A stretch of 64,000 bases of DNA from Candidatus Saccharimonadota bacterium (GTDB lineage: Bacteria; Patescibacteriota; Saccharimonadia; Saccharimonadales; Saccharimonadaceae): contig UNSL01000002.1 of the NCBI GenBank assembly GCA_900555265.1, positions 124,001 through 188,000 on the forward strand. The letters run 5' to 3'. The stretch's first letter is position 1, and the number at the start of each line of letters is the position of its first letter. Shown piece by piece: positions 23,408-33,211 of this stretch. The notes beneath the pieces were generated by a model. It was given only the letters and a program-made list of their open reading frames with translations. It did not search any database and was not told the origin of the DNA. Position numbers and translations under genes: made by a program.

Positions 23408-25141
23408 ATGAATGATGCCAAAGAAGAAGTGCGGGCGAGACTGAACATCGAGGATGTGATTGGTGAGTATGTTCAGTTGAAGCGAGCGGGTCGCAACTTG
23501 AAGGGCTTAAGTCCATTTACCGATGAACGAACCCCGAGTTTTATGGTTAGTCCAGAAAAGCAGATTTGGCATGATTTTTCTTCTGGAAAAGGTGGCGATA
23601 TTTTTACGTTTGTGATGATGGTGGAAGGAATGGATTTTCGTCAATCGCTGGAACATTTGGCTCGGAAGGCAGGCGTTGATTTGACTTTGTTTTCTAATGG
23701 CGACGGACGAACAGCCAAGCGTCGCGCCAGGGCTAGAGAAGCGTTGAAGTTGGCCGCCAATTTTTATCAGCAGAATTTGGTAAAAAATTCGACAGCGTTA
23801 AATTATGTGGTAAAAAAACGGCGATTAAATCGTCAAACAATTGGTGATTTTTTGATTGGCTATGCGCCGGAGAATGGCGACACGTTGACGAAAGCGTTGG
23901 AAAAAAGAGGATTTTCTAGGCAGGAATTGGCAGACGCTGGCTTGTCGAATCGGTTTGGTGGCGATTTGTTTCGCGGGCGAATGATGGTGGCGCTGAGTGA
24001 CGGCAATGGCGAAGTTGTGGGATTTACGGGCAGAATTATTCGTGACGATCCGCGCGCGCCAAAATATCTGAACACGCCACAAACGCTGTTATTTGATAAA
24101 TCGCGACATATTTTTGGTTTGCATCAAGCCAAGGAAGCGATTCGGAAAAGCGATGTGGCGGTGATTGTTGAGGGCAATTTGGACGTAATTAGCAGTCATC
24201 AAGCGGGCGTCAAAAACGTGGTTGCGACCTCTGGAACGGCGATGACGACGCAGCATTTGAAGTCGCTTAGTCGATTGGCGGGGCGGATTCGCTTGGCGTT
24301 TGATGGCGATCGAGCGGGAGTTAACGCAACGGAGCGGGCAATCAACTTGGCGCAGGAAGTCGGCGTGGAATTGGAAGTGGTGAGCTTGCCTGATGGCGTC
24401 AAAGATCCAGACGAATTGATCCAAAAAGATTCAGCGCTTTGGCAAGCGGCGATTGACCAATCTCAGCCAGCGGTGGATTGGGTGATTGCCAGATACGCGG
24501 AAATGGAGAATTTGAAGTCAGCGGAAGGCAAACGGCGATTTTCGACTATTGCGCTGAGGATTGTCCGAGGCTTGAAAGATCCGGTGGAGCAAGAGCATTA
24601 TTTGTCGGTGATTTCTGAAAAAACTGGCGCGTCAATTACCGCACTGAAGGCAAAATTGTCGAATGAAAAAGTCGCTGAACATCAATTGAAAAAGGCGAAA
24701 ATTGAAAAAGAAAAACCGACTCCAGTTCAGGATGAAACTGAAGATATGCTGGCGGGGCTGGCGGCGAGTGAAAAATCTGTGCGGCGCTGGCTGGCGGCGG
24801 TTTCTGGTGAAATGTTGGATGATGATAATGCGCGGCAGCTGATTGGCTATTTACGGAAGAATCCAGACGCGGATTTGGACGAGATTCCGCTGGACTTGAA
24901 AAAAATCGAACAGTATGTGAAAATAGTACAGTTGAAAAGTGAAAGTCGTTACGCCAATTGGGAGCAAAAAAGCTTGGACGAAGAGATGGCTCGGCTAGTC
25001 AGACAGATAACAATCAAACATCGCGAAAACAAAAAGAATCAATTATTAACGCAGCTTAGAGAGGCCGAGGCGTCGGGTGATGAGGTTTTGTCTCAGAATT
25101 TACGCCAGAGCTTAAATAATCTGATTAAGGAGAAAATGTGA
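23408..25141 (+). CDS. dnaG: DNA primase DnaG with a metal-less CHC2 domain
   Basis: Synthesises RNA primers for replication. The N-terminal CHC2 domain is recognisable ([22 protein letters not shown]) but its four zinc ligands are Ser35, Thr38, Asp56 and Ser59 instead of Cys, His, Cys and Cys. The 3-18-3 spacing matches E. coli C40/H43/C61/C64. The TOPRIM core is intact: [18 protein letters not shown] and LAFDGDRAG. The C-terminus is Glu/Lys-rich with a predicted helicase-binding helical region. 577 residues is a normal length. Leaderless by promoter position; GTGA overlap with rpoD preserves the old dnaG-rpoD order, without rpsU. Confidence 0.95.
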   Translation: MNDAKEEVRARLNIEDVIGEYVQLKRAGRNLKGLSPFTDERTPSFMVSPEKQIWHDFSSGKGGDIFTFVMMVEGMDFRQSLEHLARKAGVDLTLFSNGDGRTAKRRARAREALKLAANFYQQNLVKNSTALNYVVKKRRLNRQTIGDFLIGYAPENGDTLTKALEKRGFSRQELADAGLSNRFGGDLFRGRMMVALSDGNGEVVGFTGRIIRDDPRAPKYLNTPQTLLFDKSRHIFGLHQAKEAIRKSDVAVIVEGNLDVISSHQAGVKNVVATSGTAMTTQHLKSLSRLAGRIRLAFDGDRAGVNATERAINLAQEVGVELEVVSLPDGVKDPDELIQKDSALWQAAIDQSQPAVDWVIARYAEMENLKSAEGKRRFSTIALRIVRGLKDPVEQEHYLSVISEKTGASITALKAKLSNEKVAEHQLKKAKIEKEKPTPVQDETEDMLAGLAASEKSVRRWLAAVSGEMLDDDNARQLIGYLRKNPDADLDEIPLDLKKIEQYVKIVQLKSESRYANWEQKSLDEEMARLVRQITIKHRENKKNQLLTQLREAEASGDEVLSQNLRQSLNNLIKEKM

Positions 25142-26100
25142 GCGACGATATCACGACGAAGCCGACAAACTTAAATGAAGATGATGATTTTGATCCAACG
25201 CTTATAGACGAAGAAGAGTCGGAAGATTTGGATTCGTTGACAACTGGGCAATATTTGGACGACGTGTCGGATGACTCGGTCAGGCTGTATTTGCGTGAAA
25301 TTGGTAAAATCCCACTACTTAGCGCTGAAGAGGAAATGGACTTGGCGCGCCGAATTGTTGAAGGCGATAAAAAGGCTAAGGACAAGATGGCTGAGGCGAA
25401 TATGCGCCTAGTGGTGTCAATTGCTAAGCGATATTCTGGTCGTGGCTTGGACTTTTTGGATTTGATTCAAGAGGGAAATACTGGACTTTTGCGTGCGGTT
25501 GAGAAGTTTGATCCAGATAAGGGATTTAAGTTTTCGACTTATGCAACTTGGTGGATTCGTCAGGCAATTACGCGTGCGATTGCTGATCAGGCGCGAACGA
25601 TTCGTATTCCAGTTCACATGGTGGAAACGATCAATAAATTGCTGCGCACTCAGCGACGAATGACACAGGAATTGAACCGTGAGCCGACAATTGAGGAATT
25701 GTCTAAAGAGCTGGATATGGAGCCAGAGAAAATTGAATATGTCATTAAGATCAAGCAAGACATTTCTTCTTTGGACGCTGGCGTTGGTCGTGACGGTGAA
25801 GATGACGATTCAGTTTTGCAAGATTTTATCGTTGACGAAGATACGGTTTCACCAGAAGATTCCGCTTCAAATCAATTACTAAAAGAGCAAGTTCAGGAAA
25901 TTCTATCAAGTTTGAGTGATCGTGAGCAGAAAATTGTTCGAATGCGTTTTGGCTTGGACAACGGAAAAAACCACACTTTGGAAGAAGTTGGTCAGGAATT
26001 TGCGGTTACGCGTGAGCGAATCCGCCAGATTGAAGCTAAGGCGCTAGCAAAACTTCGCAAGCACAAAGACGCGAAAAAACTTTACGAATATCTGGACTAA
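25138..26100 (+). CDS. rpoD: Primary RNA polymerase sigma factor (sigma-70, RpoD/SigA)
   Basis: 320 residues. After a short acidic N-terminus, with no true region 1.1, come region 1.2 ([15 protein letters not shown]), region 2 with [25 protein letters not shown] -10 recognition, region 3 ([15 protein letters not shown]) and region 4 with the helix-turn-helix ([19 protein letters not shown]). The start is GTG at 25138 overlapping the dnaG stop, after AAGGAG. It would read the TTGACA/TTGCAA and extended TGnTATAAT promoters found throughout this window. Confidence 0.97.
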   Translation: MSDDITTKPTNLNEDDDFDPTLIDEEESEDLDSLTTGQYLDDVSDDSVRLYLREIGKIPLLSAEEEMDLARRIVEGDKKAKDKMAEANMRLVVSIAKRYSGRGLDFLDLIQEGNTGLLRAVEKFDPDKGFKFSTYATWWIRQAITRAIADQARTIRIPVHMVETINKLLRTQRRMTQELNREPTIEELSKELDMEPEKIEYVIKIKQDISSLDAGVGRDGEDDDSVLQDFIVDEDTVSPEDSASNQLLKEQVQEILSSLSDREQKIVRMRFGLDNGKNHTLEEVGQEFAVTRERIRQIEAKALAKLRKHKDAKKLYEYLD

Positions 26101-26688
26101 TTAACACTGTTCGGGCGATTTACAAAAATGGGCGTCGTGAGTTGCGGCGTCTATTTTTTGGTGTAATTGTTCGAGGCTGCCGTCGTTAATGATGAAATAA
26201 TCAGCAATAGCAATTGGTCCGCCTTTTTCCAAATTCTCGATTTCTGACCAGTCGCGCTGATCAACTTCGTGCGGTTGCATTGGGCGTTCTATGCGTTTAG
26301 CCATTCGTTGATAACGGAGGTATTTCGGTGTAACAATAGCAATAACGACGACTTGACCGGGGAATTCGTGTTTGAGGAATTTATATTCACTCCAAGTATA
26401 TAGTCCGTCCAAAACGATTTTATTTTGCCCAGCGTTTATTAAGTCGTGTATGTTTTTTATGACGCGTTTGATTACGAAATCTTTGCCTTCGCGGCGACGA
26501 ATTTCTTCGCGAAATTGCTGTTGATTGTCCCAAGTTTTTTCAATTCCAGCCTCGTCCATGGCTTTATAAATAACGCCACCGAAGTAAATTTTTGGAAATC
26601 CTTTTTCTGTCAAATATTCGACAGCCGAACTTTTGCCGCTGCCCGCCAATCCAACCAAGGCGATAATTTTTGCGTGTGGTTGTGTCAT
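26101..26688 (-). CDS. P-loop nucleotide/CoA kinase-like protein
   Basis: 195 residues with Walker A GLAGSGKSS near residue 13 and an NMP-kinase style layout: KGFPKIYFGGVIYKAMDE, IVLDGLYTWSEY, a LID-like RMAKRIERPMQP and ADYFIINDGS. This resembles dephospho-CoA kinase or archaeal adenylate-kinase-like families; the substrate cannot be fixed by eye. On the minus strand TAAAAT ends 6 nt before the ATG. The stop abuts the rpoD stop with no gap. Confidence 0.7.
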   Translation of the reverse strand: MTQPHAKIIALVGLAGSGKSSAVEYLTEKGFPKIYFGGVIYKAMDEAGIEKTWDNQQQFREEIRRREGKDFVIKRVIKNIHDLINAGQNKIVLDGLYTWSEYKFLKHEFPGQVVVIAIVTPKYLRYQRMAKRIERPMQPHEVDQRDWSEIENLEKGGPIAIADYFIINDGSLEQLHQKIDAATHDAHFCKSPEQC

Positions 26689-26750
26689 GTAATAATTTTA
26701 ACAATTTGTTGACATTCTTCCAAATAGAGAGTATGTTTGTGATAAGTATT

Positions 26751-27482
26751 ATGGAAACGCTTCATGGACATACTGAAGAGTTACCTCAGAATCCTCCTTC
26801 TGACCTTGATACTAAGGGTCAAGAAAATCCAGCAAATAATTATAAGATAATGGCTCAGGTTGAAGAGCTGGAATCGAAATTTGATCATAATCCAGACGGT
26901 AGCGAAAAATGGCAGAGGCTTGTAGATAGCCCTATCGAGGATCAATATGGGCAGATTTGGATGATTTGGGAGAATCCTGCCGCTTCGCTATCTAATCCGC
27001 TATCTAATCCGAAAAGTCGCTATCAGATATACACAATCCTACAAGATGATATGTTTGAGGATGAAGGCGACACGAAAAATCCGACTATAGAAGCATATAA
27101 AAAATTTGGACAAGCTACTATATCTACTGTTTGGTCGGCGGTAAAATTATCTATGGATTTTAAATATGTTATCGTGAATGATGCGTCATATTTTGATTAT
27201 TCTAGAATATTTAAGGAATACTCTACTAAAACTTACGAGTTTGAAGTTGGTCATGATAAACATGGTACGCCAATATTGCTTGATGTGATTTTGAATGACG
27301 ACAGTCCTCCAATTTGTATTTATCACGATCAGGTAAGAGAATACGAGGAGAGTTTGATAGAAAAAGCTTCGTTAGGAATAAAACATCAGGGTAGAGAAGA
27401 GAGCTTGAAGAAGGTTTTTTCAGAAAAAGTGTGTCAAAAGCTAGGCGCTACGTCGATCAATTCTCTAACGACAGCCGCTTAA
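26751..27482 (+). CDS. Unrecognised 243-residue protein
   Basis: Soluble, acidic, with no recognised motif. The middle has ATISTVWSAVKLSMDF followed by beta-rich segments (YVIVNDASYFDYSRIF, TPILLDVILND). A 12-bp direct duplication at 26987-27010 gives the repeated tetrapeptide LSNP. A promoter TTGACA (26709-26714), 17-bp spacer, TATGTT places the start about 7 nt before ATG 26751, which I prefer to an in-frame ATG at 26733 lying in the -10. AGA-rich codon use resembles the genes at 3743 and 32523. Ends 16 nt before polA. Confidence 0.6.
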   Translation: METLHGHTEELPQNPPSDLDTKGQENPANNYKIMAQVEELESKFDHNPDGSEKWQRLVDSPIEDQYGQIWMIWENPAASLSNPLSNPKSRYQIYTILQDDMFEDEGDTKNPTIEAYKKFGQATISTVWSAVKLSMDFKYVIVNDASYFDYSRIFKEYSTKTYEFEVGHDKHGTPILLDVILNDDSPPICIYHDQVREYEESLIEKASLGIKHQGREESLKKVFSEKVCQKLGATSINSLTTAA

Positions 27483-27486
27483 ATGC

Positions 27487-27492
27487 TACAAT
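27487..27492 (+). promoter_or_regulatory. -10 of polA
   Basis: TACAAT (27487-27492) ending 6 nt before the polA ATG; no ribosome site. Confidence 0.6.
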
Positions 27493-27498
27493 AGAAGT

Positions 27499-30036
27499 AT
27501 GAAGCGTCTAGTGGTTATTGATGGAAAGTCGGTGTTTTACCGAGGTTATTATGCTATACCGGGATTGTCGATGGCTGACGGAACTCCGACTGGTGGTGTG
27601 TATGGATTTGTAAGTTTGGCAATTGAGCTAATTAAGAAATTGGAGCCGGATTATGTGGCGGTAGCTTGGGATAAACGAGGCACGAATATTCGCAAGCGGC
27701 GGGAATTATATCCAGAATATAAAGCTGGTCGCAAGTCAGCGCCAGATGACTTTTACCAGCAAATTCCAATTTTACACGAACTGCTCGATGCATTTGGTTG
27801 GCCGCTTTATGAAATTGATGATTACGAGGCGGACGATATTATGGGCGCGTTTGCCAGGCAAGCGGAATCTCGCGGAATTGAAACGTGCTTGATAACGTCG
27901 GATTTGGACGCATTGCAATTGATATCACCAATGACCAAAGTTTACGCCATGAAAAATGGCTTAAGGAATATCGAGGAATTTACGGCGGAGCATTTTGAAG
28001 AAAAATATGGAATTCGGACGGAACAATTCTTAGATTTGAAAGCGCTGAAGGGTGATTCAAGTGACAATTTGCCGGGAGTGCCGGGAATTGGTGAGAAAAC
28101 GGCGGTGAAATTATTGCAAGAATATGAAACGCTGGACGGAGTTTATGAACATCTGGACGAGCAAAAAGGCGCGTTGCGAACGAAGCTGGAAAATGGTCGC
28201 GAGTCGGCATATCTAACCAAGCAAGTGGCGGAAATTTGGACGGACGCGCCGATTGAACTGGACTGGGATGTGGCGGATGTTAATGATTGCGACTTTGCGC
28301 GAGTAACGGAAATTCTGCAGAAGTTGGAGTTTAATTCGCTGATTGGACGATTGCCAAAAACAATGCAAATGGCGGAAAATGAAAAAAAAGAAGAACCGAA
28401 GTTGGATATTCCACGAATTGAAAAATTGCCCGATATGCCGATGTTTGAGGCGGAAAATATAATATATATCGATTCGTCGGAGCCTGACGTAATTTATATA
28501 AGCTCAAATCCTGAGTCAGTGTGGACGGCGAAAATTGATGAAATTAGTCAATCTGTGTGGCAATTACTGACGCAGGGAATTGTGATTGCGGCGGATGTTA
28601 AGCAGTTATATCATGCACTGGATAATCGTGGCGTGGCGGTGCGTTTTCACGAAGTTTGGGACGTTGAGCAGGCGGCGTTTTTGATTGATCCGCTGAAGCG
28701 CGACCGTAGTTTGAATGCGCTGTCTGGTGATTTTTCTGATGACAATTCCGCGCCTTATCAATTGGCTCGCTTGCATAAAATTTATCGTGAACAAAAAGTT
28801 TATATGTCGAACAATTCACAAATTGCGCGTGTGGCTTACGAGTTTGATTTTCCAGTAATTTGGGCGCTATTCCAGATGGAAAAACGCGGGATGAAGTTGG
28901 ATGATACGCTATTAAAACAGATGGGCGATGAGCTGGCGGCGGAAGTTGGTGAGCTTGAACAACAAATGTATTCCATGGCTGGATACGAGTTTAATGCGTC
29001 TAGTCCAGCGCAACTTTCTGAGGTTTTGTTTACCAAATTGCAATTACCAACCGCGGGCATAAAAAAGGGAAAAACTGGATATTCAACAGGTCAAAAAGAG
29101 CTGGACAAATTACGCGGACAACATCCGATTATCGAATTGATTGAGCGATATCGAGAATTGACCAAATTGATCAGCACGTACATTGAGGCGCTACCAAAGT
29201 TGATGGCGACTGATGGGCGAATTCACACTACACTCAACCAGGACGTAACCAGCACGGGGCGGCTGAGCAGTACAAATCCGAATTTACAGAATATTCCGGT
29301 GCGGACTGAACTGGGTAGAAAAATTCGCCAGGCGTTTGTTCCGAGTGATGGCAAAGTTTTTGTTGGTGCGGATTATTCGCAATTTGAGTTGAGGCTGGCG
29401 GCTGTGTTGGCGGGCGACGAGAAGTTGATTGAAGACTTTAATAGCGATGTTGATATTCACGCAAAAACGGCGGCGGAAACATACGGAATATCAATTGACG
29501 AGGTGAGCAAATCTCAGCGTCGAGCAGCAAAAGTGATCAATTTTGGTGTACTTTACGGAATGAGTCCGCACGGTTTAGCGGCGGCTACGGGAATGTCATT
29601 TACAGAGGCGAAAAAGTTTATTGATCATTATTTTGAGGTGCGAAAACCAATTCGTCAGTATTTGGACAAAATTTTAACTCAAGCGCGAGAACAGGGATTT
29701 GTTGAAACGTATTTTGGCAGGCGACGACCAACGCCTGATGTAAAATCGAGCAATTTTATGGTGCGATCTTCGGCGGAAAGAGCTGCGATGAATATGCCAA
29801 TTCAAGGCACAGAAGCGGATTTGATGAAATTGGCAATGATTCGATTGGAGGATAAATTGTCGGGCTTGGCTGATGCGATTTTACAAGTTCATGATTCGAT
29901 TTTGGTGGAATGCAAACCTGAAGACGTTCAGAAAGTTAGCGAGATTATGAAAGCGGAAATGGAAGGTGTTTGTCCAGAATTGCCGATTAAATTGAAAGTA
30001 GATGTCGGTACGGGCGCAAATTGGGGTGAAGTGTAG
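27499..30036 (+). CDS. polA: DNA polymerase I
   Basis: 845 residues. Residues about 1-290 are the 5'-3' flap nuclease (DGKSVFYRGYYA, AWDKRG, DYEADDIMG, GDSSDNLPGVPGIGEKTA). Residues about 300-430 are a short 3'-5' exonuclease-like region without clear acidic catalytic residues, so it is probably not proofreading. The polymerase domain has TGRLSSTNPNLQNIP, ADYSQFELR (motif A), RRAAKVINFGVLYGMS (O-helix, with Phe) and QVHDSILVE (motif C). Leaderless by promoter position. It works with ligase in Okazaki processing and base-excision repair, alongside mutM and the uracil-DNA glycosylase of this window. Confidence 0.97.
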   Translation: MKRLVVIDGKSVFYRGYYAIPGLSMADGTPTGGVYGFVSLAIELIKKLEPDYVAVAWDKRGTNIRKRRELYPEYKAGRKSAPDDFYQQIPILHELLDAFGWPLYEIDDYEADDIMGAFARQAESRGIETCLITSDLDALQLISPMTKVYAMKNGLRNIEEFTAEHFEEKYGIRTEQFLDLKALKGDSSDNLPGVPGIGEKTAVKLLQEYETLDGVYEHLDEQKGALRTKLENGRESAYLTKQVAEIWTDAPIELDWDVADVNDCDFARVTEILQKLEFNSLIGRLPKTMQMAENEKKEEPKLDIPRIEKLPDMPMFEAENIIYIDSSEPDVIYISSNPESVWTAKIDEISQSVWQLLTQGIVIAADVKQLYHALDNRGVAVRFHEVWDVEQAAFLIDPLKRDRSLNALSGDFSDDNSAPYQLARLHKIYREQKVYMSNNSQIARVAYEFDFPVIWALFQMEKRGMKLDDTLLKQMGDELAAEVGELEQQMYSMAGYEFNASSPAQLSEVLFTKLQLPTAGIKKGKTGYSTGQKELDKLRGQHPIIELIERYRELTKLISTYIEALPKLMATDGRIHTTLNQDVTSTGRLSSTNPNLQNIPVRTELGRKIRQAFVPSDGKVFVGADYSQFELRLAAVLAGDEKLIEDFNSDVDIHAKTAAETYGISIDEVSKSQRRAAKVINFGVLYGMSPHGLAAATGMSFTEAKKFIDHYFEVRKPIRQYLDKILTQAREQGFVETYFGRRRPTPDVKSSNFMVRSSAERAAMNMPIQGTEADLMKLAMIRLEDKLSGLADAILQVHDSILVECKPEDVQKVSEIMKAEMEGVCPELPIKLKVDVGTGANWGEV

Positions 30037-30045
30037 AAAATATGG

Positions 30046-30051
30046 TATAAT
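30046..30051 (+). promoter_or_regulatory. Extended -10 of gene 30058
   Basis: TGG plus TATAAT, ending 6 nt before the ATG. Confidence 0.65.
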
Positions 30052-30057
30052 TACGCC

Positions 30058-30705
30058 ATGAAATACACTCAACGACGAAATTCATTTTCTCGATTTGTAC
30101 CAATTTTGCTGGTTATTGTTATCACGGTTGTGGCGGTAGCAGCGGTTATTGCGATTGGTCGAGCATTATTTGGCAAAAACGATTCAGGTCAAACAACGGA
30201 TCAGAATGTTAACGTAGGGCAAGTTGCTTTGTTGTCGACGGACGTGGGAAGTGCGGTTCGATTGACAGTGCGCGGACCGATTGTAGCGAATGAGAATTTC
30301 CGCTCATACAGCATCACTATTTCGCCAGAATCTCGCGAAATGACGACGTACGAGGGATATTTGGATAAGCCGATTGCAGAGAAAAAATTGGACAATAACA
30401 GCAAGGCTTATACGGAGCTGGTTTATGCGCTCGATAAGCGAAAAATGATGGAAGGTACGCCGCTAACTGAGCAGCAAAATGATTTACGGGGAATTTGTGC
30501 TAGCGGTAAAATTTACAAATTCGAAACTTTGAAGGACAATTCTGTTGTGAAGAGTTTGTGGACGTCGGATTGTAGCGGCTCTAAGGGTTCGGCGCAAGCT
30601 AACGTGAACGAGATTTTGGATATGTTTTTGAAGCAAATTCCTGACGGCAAGAAAATGGCGGCTGGAATTGGCCTAAGTCAAGAAGAAGCTTTGTTTAAGC
30701 TGTAG
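30058..30705 (+). CDS. Unrecognised membrane-anchored protein
   Basis: 215 residues: a short basic N-terminus, one strong span (FVPILLVIVITVVAVAAVIAIG), then an extracytoplasmic beta-rich domain (SAVRLTVRGPIVANENFRSY, ISPESREMTTYEGYL) with two cysteines (GICASG and SDCSG) that could form a disulfide. Located between polA and mutM with its own leaderless promoter. No family recognised. Confidence 0.7.
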   Translation: MKYTQRRNSFSRFVPILLVIVITVVAVAAVIAIGRALFGKNDSGQTTDQNVNVGQVALLSTDVGSAVRLTVRGPIVANENFRSYSITISPESREMTTYEGYLDKPIAEKKLDNNSKAYTELVYALDKRKMMEGTPLTEQQNDLRGICASGKIYKFETLKDNSVVKSLWTSDCSGSKGSAQANVNEILDMFLKQIPDGKKMAAGIGLSQEEALFKL

Positions 30706-30715
30706 GACTCGCCGA

Positions 30716-31594
30716 ATGCCAGAACTACCCGAAGTTGAGACAGTTCGTCGCGGTTTGGCGGATTTATTGCCAGGTCAGGCTGTTGCGCGAGCGACGGTAT
30801 TTGATTCGCCAAAAAGCTTTCCTAATTCACCTACTGATGTTCAGCAATTTTTATACGGCGCGCACGTAATGGCAGTGCGACGTCGTGCAAAAGTACTGAT
30901 GATTGATCTTGATACGCGTTATTCGCTGGTGATACATCTTAAGATGACTGGGCAATTGATTTTTCGTGGGGCTAATAGTTTTGCTGGCGGTCATCCGAAT
31001 GATAGTTTGATTGGTGAATTGCCTGATAGATCGACACGAGTGCAAATTGATTTTGCGGATGGTTCGCGTCTGTTTTTCAATGATCAGCGTAAGTTTGGCT
31101 GGATGAAATTGATGCCAACCGATGAGATAGAAAATTTGCCGTTTATGCAGAAAGTTGGGCCGGAGCCGCTCGATAAAAAAACTAAGGCGGGTGACTTTAT
31201 TAAGCGAATTCGTCGTCGGCAAAATTCGATGATAAAGCCGGCGTTTCTTGATCAGTCGGTGATTGCGGGAGTTGGTAATATTTACGCTGATGAAGCTCTG
31301 TGGGCTGCGAAAATTCACCCCCAAACGCGAGTTAAAAACGTTAGCGATAAACAATTAGAAAAACTATTTCATGAACTGCGTCAGATTCTACAATTAAGCA
31401 TTGATCAGGGCGGTTCGACGGATAAAAATTATGTTGACGCTGAAGGTAGAAAAGGTAATTATTTGACATTTGCGCATGTATTTCGTCGGGAAGGTCAGCC
31501 GTGTCATCGGCATCCTGACCAAGAGATTGTAAAGATGAAGGTTTCTGGACGCGGTACGCATATTTGTCCAGTTTGCCAAGTGGAGGCGAAGTGA
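30716..31594 (+). CDS. mutM: Formamidopyrimidine-DNA glycosylase
   Basis: Removes oxidised purines and cleaves the abasic site. The 292-residue protein has the catalytic MPELPEVET N-terminus (Pro1/Glu2), the conserved Lys in RRRAKVLMI, the H2TH region (SVIAGVGNIYADEALW) and a C-terminal zinc finger whose ligands read C-x2-H then C-x2-C (CHRH and CPVC), so one usual Cys is His. The last four nt overlap the GTG of holA. A weak AGGA lies upstream. It may be read from the promoter at 30046. Confidence 0.96.
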   Translation: MPELPEVETVRRGLADLLPGQAVARATVFDSPKSFPNSPTDVQQFLYGAHVMAVRRRAKVLMIDLDTRYSLVIHLKMTGQLIFRGANSFAGGHPNDSLIGELPDRSTRVQIDFADGSRLFFNDQRKFGWMKLMPTDEIENLPFMQKVGPEPLDKKTKAGDFIKRIRRRQNSMIKPAFLDQSVIAGVGNIYADEALWAAKIHPQTRVKNVSDKQLEKLFHELRQILQLSIDQGGSTDKNYVDAEGRKGNYLTFAHVFRREGQPCHRHPDQEIVKMKVSGRGTHICPVCQVEAK

Positions 31595-32493
31595 TTTACC
31601 TTTTTTACGGCGAAAATGAATTCGAGAAACGGCGGGCAATTGCTAAGCTGATCGGCAACGAAAAAGCGGCGCGACATAATGGCGAAGAGTTGACGCTGGC
31701 TGGAATGCAGGAAATAGCAATTGGGCAGACGCTGTTTATGAACTCGTCGGTGTATTTGATTTCAAAACTAGGCGAAAATTCTGAGGTCTGGTCGCAACTT
31801 CCAGATATAAAGTTTGATGATGACAGGACGATTATTCTGGTGGAAGATAAAGTTGATAAGCGAACGAAAACGTATAAGTGGCTGCAGAAAAATGCCAAAG
31901 TTCAGGAATTTTCATCGCTTAGTGATCGTCAAAAACCGCAGCTTTTAAAGTGGTGCGTGGCGGAGGCGAAGGCTCGCGAGTGTGAATTAACGAATCGTCA
32001 AGCAGAGATAATTGTTGATCGTTTGGGATTTGATCAGTTGCGACTGAGTAATTTTTTAGATCAATTAGCGCTGGCGGAAAAAGTGACGGATGATTTAATT
32101 GACAACTTCATACCTCTAGCGAGGACGGAAAATGTGTTTGATTTGTTTATTTCGGCGCTGGCGGGTGATTATGATAAGGTTCACGATATAATTAGCTATT
32201 TGGAGTCGGAAAGTGGCGTTGATGGCGCTTATCAGACAATGGGATTACTTGCCTCGCAGGCAACTAACTTGACGGCGTTGGTTTTGGCTGACGGCGACAG
32301 TAAGTTGGTGGCTTCGGATTTTTCGGCTAGTCCGTATGTTTTACGAAAATTGACGTCTTCAGCAAAAGGCGTCGATAAGGAAAAACTGAAGAGGATAAAT
32401 GACGCGCTACTTCGGGCGGACTTGCAAATGAAAACAACTTCTGTAAATCCGTGGCTGCTTGTGGAGGCGGCGCTGGTTGGAATTGGAAAATAA
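31591..32493 (+). CDS. holA: DNA polymerase III delta subunit
   Basis: Clamp-loader subunit that opens the beta clamp. The 300-residue protein begins IYLFYGENEFEKRR, as HolA proteins do, followed by VYLISKLGEN, IILVEDKVDKRT, the RQAEIIVDRLGFDQLRLSNFLDQLAL helix pair and the C-terminal collar helices (NPWLLVEAAL). The GTG at 31591 overlaps the mutM stop (GTGA), with GGAGG 5 nt upstream. The upstream ATG-led frame is the mutM C-terminus in another phase. Confidence 0.9.
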   Translation: MIYLFYGENEFEKRRAIAKLIGNEKAARHNGEELTLAGMQEIAIGQTLFMNSSVYLISKLGENSEVWSQLPDIKFDDDRTIILVEDKVDKRTKTYKWLQKNAKVQEFSSLSDRQKPQLLKWCVAEAKARECELTNRQAEIIVDRLGFDQLRLSNFLDQLALAEKVTDDLIDNFIPLARTENVFDLFISALAGDYDKVHDIISYLESESGVDGAYQTMGLLASQATNLTALVLADGDSKLVASDFSASPYVLRKLTSSAKGVDKEKLKRINDALLRADLQMKTTSVNPWLLVEAALVGIGK

Positions 32494-32522
32494 ACTAAGG
32501 AATAGGGAGGTTGCTGGATTTT

Positions 32523-33155
32523 ATGAATGATATCCGCGTAAAAGAATATATCGCAAATTTAGAAAAGGAATTTTCTTTGATAGAAAATGGCTTCAAAGAG
32601 GAAGAAAAAAGAGCCTTAACCGATTATAAATCTAATGATAATGAACATATCAAGAAGTTGGCATTTTTAGCTTATAAATCTGATACCTATCAAGTAAGAA
32701 TGTACGGTGTATTTCTTTTTGGATACTTATCAGAACAAGATGATATTTTAGCATTTATGAGAGATGAAGTTTCCAAAGATGATAATTGGAGAGTTCAGGA
32801 AGTGTTGGCAAAGGCATTTGATGAATTCTGCAAGAAAAAAGGATATGAAAAAGCACTTCCAATAATTGATGAATGGTTAAAAAACAATAATCCTAATACG
32901 AGGAGAGCAGTTACAGAGGGACTTAGAATATGGACGAGCAGACCATATTTCAAAGAAAATCCGAGTGAAGCCGTTAGAAGAATTGCAGCATTAAAAGAAG
33001 ATTCCAGTGAATATGTTAGAAAATCAGTTGGCAATTCTTTGAGGGATATTAGTAAGAAATTTCCAGAGTTGATTAAAATGGAACTCAGTAGCTGGAAATT
33101 AGAGAGCAGAGAAATCAAACAGGTATATAAATTGGCGAGTCGATTAGTCGACTGA
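32523..33155 (+). CDS. AlkD-like HEAT-repeat DNA alkylation repair protein
   Basis: 210 residues of repeated helical pairs (HIKKLAFLAYKSDTYQVRMYGVFLFGYL, DNWRVQEVLAKAFDEF, NPNTRRAVTEGLRIW), the HEAT-like arrangement of AlkD glycosylases, with the family's R-x-W-T-x-R-P style segment as LRIWTSRPYF. AlkD excises bulky or cationic alkylated bases. Arginine codons are almost all AGA/AGG, against CGN in the flanking holA and rpsT genes, so recent transfer (for example from a Firmicute) is likely. The ATG at 32523 is preferred; a TTG at 32511 abuts AGGGAGG too closely. Confidence 0.75.
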   Translation: MNDIRVKEYIANLEKEFSLIENGFKEEEKRALTDYKSNDNEHIKKLAFLAYKSDTYQVRMYGVFLFGYLSEQDDILAFMRDEVSKDDNWRVQEVLAKAFDEFCKKKGYEKALPIIDEWLKNNNPNTRRAVTEGLRIWTSRPYFKENPSEAVRRIAALKEDSSEYVRKSVGNSLRDISKKFPELIKMELSSWKLESREIKQVYKLASRLVD

Positions 33156-33162
33156 TGTTAAA

Positions 33163-33190
33163 TAAAAATACCCCAGTTAATTCCGGGGCA
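33163..33190. terminator. Bidirectional terminator between the AlkD-like gene and rpsT
   Basis: CCCC (33171-33174) pairs with GGGG (33185-33188). On the minus strand the hairpin is followed by a TATTTTTATTT run, the better terminator, serving rpsT; on the plus strand by CATTTTC. Confidence 0.7.
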
Positions 33191-33211
33191 TTTTCTAGTA
33201 ATCTTTACAGA

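Noticed and set aside
23355..23516. Upstream extension of the minus-strand membrane protein
   Set aside because: It overlaps the start of dnaG; a leaderless promoter points to 23354.
26987..27010. 12-bp tandem duplication as a mobile-element footprint
   Set aside because: It is in frame within a coding region and has no flanking element; a simple slippage duplication suffices.
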